Source of the DNA: Dictyophora rubrovolvata | Lineage: Eukaryota; Basidiomycota; Agaricomycetes; Phallales; Phallaceae | Direction: 5' to 3' | DNA length: 64,000 nt | Assembly: GCA_029959195.1 (NCBI GenBank) | Contig: CP114124.1 | Coordinates: 620,001 to 684,000, forward strand | Part shown: positions 60,625 to 64,000 of the stretch, one piece after another | Position numbering within the stretch: position 1 is the stretch's first letter | How the letters are laid out: the number at the start of each line of letters is the position of its first letter | Made by a program: the position numbers and the translations under genes | The notes under the pieces: generated by a model | Databases searched by the model: none | The model's input: the letters and a program-made list of their open reading frames with translations, nothing else | Told to the model about the DNA's origin: nothing

Positions 60625-60735
60625 AATTAGAACAAAAGGCTTGTTTAGGATAAGCGATTAGATTTGTATTTCATCTCCTTCTTTCCTTCTGGACATTTCA
60701 TTAGCGCTTGAAAATTTTGGTTAACTCATATCATC

Positions 60736-61314
60736 ATGTCGGACAATAACGATACTCCTACTTCCCCTATTCCCCTTTTTCAACTCCCTTTCTTCCCTTT
60801 TGAATATTGTTCTTCTCTCAGATTTGGACCCAACCCTAATTTCCTCTCACGACTTTGCGTTTACAATACTCTTGTTTCTGAAATTGATGTCGATCCCTCC
60901 ACAATGCTTCCGATTACTCCACAGCCACTAATGGAGATTACTATTCCTTACGACGATCTGGAGATAGGATATCCACGAGCTTTAACCCTGTACGAACGAA
61001 CTAACGTCAATGTCATGGATGAATTGTATGAGTTTGTTGAGTTCCTTTCAACAAATCGTCAAGAAGAATCAATCTGGAGACTGGTCTTTCGTCATCAATT
61101 TCAAAGTTATACTCAATTCTTATTCATAGACGCACCCCTATCTGCCATCCCATCCCCTCCCGACTACTCTGTTGGAAATCAAACCCTCCCTTCTTATTCC
61201 AATCTCCAATCCAATCTCGTTCAAGATCTGATATTGTTAAGTGTTGCCATAGCCATTATTATTACGCCACAGCCACGAAGAAGAAGATCTCGTCAACAAG
61301 AACCAGATCAGTAA
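60736..61314 (+). CDS. Element Y open frame 2, unknown family
   Basis: 192 codons from ATG 60736 (MSDNNDTPTSPIPLFQLPFF). Related to open frame 2 of X and, more distantly, to open frame 1 of both elements. Conserved points: SEIDVDPSTMLPITPQP, ITIPYDDLEIG, MDELYEFVEFL, EESIWRLVFRH, and TQFLFIDAPLSAIPSPPDY. The C-terminal part, not matched in X, has a hydrophobic stretch (LVQDLILLSVAIAIIITPQP) followed by a basic run (RRRRSRQQ), which could be a single membrane anchor with a cytosolic basic tail or a localisation signal. Function unknown. Confidence 0.65.
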   Translation: MSDNNDTPTSPIPLFQLPFFPFEYCSSLRFGPNPNFLSRLCVYNTLVSEIDVDPSTMLPITPQPLMEITIPYDDLEIGYPRALTLYERTNVNVMDELYEFVEFLSTNRQEESIWRLVFRHQFQSYTQFLFIDAPLSAIPSPPDYSVGNQTLPSYSNLQSNLVQDLILLSVAIAIIITPQPRRRRSRQQEPDQ

Positions 61315-61630
61315 GAAGTTTGGGATGGTAAGGTTATAGTTTTGGGTAAGAGGTAGCATGAGAAGTGCCAGATGGTGATTTTGGTAAAGCTATGCTGGGA
61401 ATCCGGTTTCATCGTTTTCTTTTGATTTCTCTTTTGTTTCTCTTTTGTTTCTCTTTTGTTTCAACATATTTCTCCTATTCCCCCTAACCACATATGCGAT
61501 TCCCCTTTTTCTGTAATTGTATCCTCCATCATTTTCTCCTTTTTCTTTTGTTCCTTTGTTCTCTTTTGTTTCCTTTTGTTATCATGATGAATGATGAGTG
61601 ATCATTCCGCTTTCCTTTATGTTTCCAAAC

Positions 61631-61673
61631 GGTATAAATACTGCATGTAAATACATGTAACAGCAGCAATCTA
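61631..61673 (+). promoter_or_regulatory. Conserved TATA block of element Y
   Basis: GGTATAAATACTGCATG followed by TGTAACAGCAGCAAT, shared with element X. It lies about 320 bp after open frame 2 and reads towards the nearer end of the element. A TATA box followed by several hundred bases to a CA end is the layout of U3-R-U5 in an LTR. Confidence 0.5.
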
Positions 61674-62440
61674 CCAGAACGGTTGTCTCAAGTTTTAGTT
61701 CAGTTTAAGTCAAGTTCAAGTCAAGTTTCGTCTCTAGTCTATTTCTACGCTCATGTCTATTTCTTTGGATTACTCTGAGTGAGGCCTCAGAGTATAAACT
61801 CAACGATTTGTATTGTTGTTAAAGCCTTACTAACTTTAAACAGAATATCATTGCTGTATTATCAATGGCGTATTGACACACGATTTTATCGTAAACTCAC
61901 ATTTATCGTCCCCCTCACACACACATGATTTTAGGATCATCATTTTTTTATTGTTGTTGGTTTTATATCAACGCACACACACTCGCTAAATATCATATTA
62001 TTCCCCCACCCTCCTCCTTACGAAATCAGCACCAGGACCCGCTCCACAGAGACTAGACGGCCTCAAACAAAATATCTTCATAGTTTTTCCGATTGTATAT
62101 ATAGCTACGACATTTAGCTTTTATCTTTGGATCGTTACAGTGCCAGTCCTGGACTTTTAGCCAGGGCCTAGGCCATGGCTCTGATGGGAATGGGCACTCA
62201 GCGCCCGTTGAAGGGAAAAATGGGAATATGAAAGGAGAGGGGAAAGCAAGAAATGAAATGAAATACGATAAATATGGAAGTGAATAAAATAAACCAGAAC
62301 CGAAGATATACGGAGGAAAAGGAGGGGACAACGTTAGCATACCCTGACAGTGAGGGCACAACTCAAGAGCAAGTTGAAACCTACCATTTATCTCTTGTGC
62401 TAACCTCGCCAGACTTCGTACATGCGTTCCAGCATGTAAC

Positions 62441-63287
62441 ATTAAGTACTGATACTTGGGTATTGACAATGCTTGTATAGATGTTAATAATTGTATTCAA
62501 GAACAATACAAATGTCACCGGGGGTGTAGAGCGCGACCTCAACCTGAGTGGGTTGTGTCATGACAGTCCTCTTAAAGATTAGCTCTACTAGTCTTCATGA
62601 TTGTTGGGATCTTCAAGTCTTCTTTGGATGTACCCGAGATGAAGCTCTAGAAAGTCTAGGACAATCTGGAAGAAGAGATCGTCGACAAGGAAACAGAAAA
62701 AGAGGAGGTTGAAGAAGTAACAAATCCAATGCTGGAACGGCATTGTTTCAGGAAGCGGTTTAGATGAGAAACACTTTGCAATGGTGGAATCGTATAAAGG
62801 AAAGAAGACTCTATTGAGATATTGAACTAGGTTTGATATTAAGTCTGAAGAAGAGTCTAGCTACGATGTATAGAATGGTTTATATACATGTACATATGCT
62901 AGATGTTTGGATCTCAGTTCAAAATAGATAATGAACTTAAGAACATATACAAGTCATAACAATTCATGAGTATCATAAGTATATGCAGGGTCAATTTGCC
63001 ATGTGGCAAGAACAAAGGAAATTCCTATGACAACTCATGGTCGTCATAGATGATCTCATGTGTGGTTAGGGACTAGAATATAGATCTAAGGTCTATCCGC
63101 GGCTTACTGTAAGTCCTAGGAAGACAACAGCATCTAGGATATGGTAGAATGGCAATGAAGTCTGGTGAGACTTCCGATCATGGCATCTGTGAAGCAATAT
63201 TAATAAGATGCAGATAAAATACAATAATAATAGGTAATATTGTTATTAATTCGTATTACTAAAGTGTCATGAATTCGGGTCATGACA
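62441..63287 (+). mobile_element. LTR of the second retrotransposon family, without the nested insertion
   Basis: Aligns with 51679-52942 apart from the 406-bp insertion and its target duplication. It ends GGGTCATGACA at 63287. A sharp internal inverted pair (TGTCATGACAG near 62556 and GTCATGACA at the end) may mark an alternative start of the LTR. Many differences from the other copy, so it is old. No matching target duplication is seen. Confidence 0.65.
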
Positions 63288-64000
63288 CTTGGCTTTAGCT
63301 TATATATTGTCATGTATCTGACTATCCCGTCTACAAAAACAATATAAAAATAAGTAAATCATTATTTCTTTAATTCTTTCTCATTTTTCTTTATTTCACC
63401 TCGATTTGTACTAGTATGACATCATAGATACAGTAGTTTAGCCTCTCTAGAATGTATTTCCCGTGACCTATTGTGAGGCGGCTATCTCTTCTGTAGATAG
63501 TCGTCATCATAATTGAAATAAAATCTGATGAATGAAGGTGACTGAAAGTCTCAAGACTAATCTGAGAGGATAAAACGATGCTAATCTATTAATCAAATGT
63601 AAGCTTAAATACACATAGGACTTGTGGACAATAAACAAGGCTGAGGAAATAAAGGAAGAAAAGAAAGAAAGAAAGATGGACATAAAGGAAATGGGGACAT
63701 AAAAGAGTGTCCATAAGGACAAATGAATGATGGATGTGGACAAAGATACTAAGATATACTCTGACGGGTGCTAGCAAGCCATGCGAAGGGAGCTACACTC
63801 CCTTACACTATATAAGTCGCAGAATCTCTTTATAAGTAGATAGCTTTTAATATATTACAATCTTGATCAACTGTTCTCAGAATTCTTCTCGGTAATTAAC
63901 TCTTTTCTAATCTATAACTCAACTTGTGGATCTTGTCTATTAAGTCATAATCTGATTTTATCTTGTTCTCAAACCTCTCAACTTTGACAACAAGCCTTTG
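63288..64000. other. AT-rich right edge, possibly part of another retroelement
   Basis: No open frame with a recognised domain. CACTATATAAGTCGCAG near 63808 is a TATA-like motif and may belong to an LTR running off the window. Nothing else can be supported. Confidence 0.35.

Larger units (their letters stand above)
59677..62349 (+). mobile_element. TGTCAGGG element, long form Y (2,673 bp, two open frames, looks whole)
   Basis: From TGTCAGGACTACTCAC to GCATACCCTGACA, flanked on both sides by GTGAG (59672-59676 and 62350-62354). The empty target is seen at about 53036 on the reverse strand, so the ends are exact. The first 190 bp equal the subterminal-repeat end of the short forms, and the last 210 bp equal their other end. 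Between them lie two open frames (60082-60624, 60736-61314), a tandem of TTTCTCTTTTG (about 61426-61462), a TATA block at 61633 and about 690 bp without coding potential. No transposase, reverse transcriptase, integrase or recombinase motif is recognised. Terminal TG...CA plus 5-bp duplications would also fit a very long solo LTR carrying two genes. Confidence 0.85.
59537..62440 (+). mobile_element. LTR-retrotransposon 3' internal fragment that hosts element Y
   Basis: Two pieces (59537-59676 and 62350-62440) form one continuous stretch matching the minus-strand remnant at 53160-52969 and 51288-51265. Element Y splits it at GTGAG. In the other copy the same place reads GCGCACAGTGAGGGCACAAC with GTGAG once. 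The fragment is old and incomplete. In this copy it is followed by the second-family LTR. Confidence 0.65.

Overview
The window looks like nuclear DNA of a mushroom-forming basidiomycete (Agaricomycetes). Genes are split by many introns of about 50-60 nt. The families are typical of that group: a Zn2Cys6 regulator of the type carrying a Gly-Cys-Ala-x-x-Cys-Pro motif, polyporopepsin-like A1 proteins, a DHA1 transporter pair, and Gypsy-type LTR remnants. This assignment is inference from gene style; no rRNA, tRNA or barcode locus is present to confirm it.

Left part (1-13 kb), gene-dense: a canonical secreted aspartic protease running off the left edge; a METTL21-type lysine methyltransferase; a small unrecognised four-exon gene; and a very large minus-strand gene of about 2,050 codons. 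The large gene joins a low-complexity N-terminus, a calponin-homology domain, a Cdc7/SepH-like kinase, a C1-like zinc module and a C-terminal CaaX box (CVLQ).

Middle (13-48 kb): an 8.4-kb stretch without recognisable genes, full of simple repeats, leads to a Zn2Cys6/Fungal_trans regulator with a His/Asn-rich tail. Then come a SIRT4-like sirtuin and a nearly symmetrical minus-strand block: DHA1 transporter 1, aspartic-protease-like gene A, aspartic-protease-like gene B, DHA1 transporter 2. Genes A and B sit in a tandem duplication of 3-4 kb. Their frames and splice sites read through to the end, but both have lost catalytic motifs, so they look like secreted pseudo-proteases and not like dead copies of an enzyme.

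Right part (50.8-64 kb) is nested mobile DNA. The most unusual item is an element family with ends TGTCAGGG...CCCTGACA and 5-bp target duplications. It exists as 406-bp short forms and as about 2.7-kb long forms (Y at 59,677-62,349 and X at 54,215-57,403). The long forms carry two adjacent open frames of no family I recognise, and the two frames appear to be paralogues of each other, sharing an Asp-Val/Ala-Pro motif near the C-terminal part. Exact empty sites for two insertions exist inside the window, so the ends are well fixed. Whether this is a new DNA transposon with miniature derivatives or a very large LTR with two genes in its U3 region is left open; a conserved TATA block downstream of the two frames favours the second view, and hairpin subterminal repeats favour the first. 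Old LTR-retrotransposon pieces surround and host these elements.
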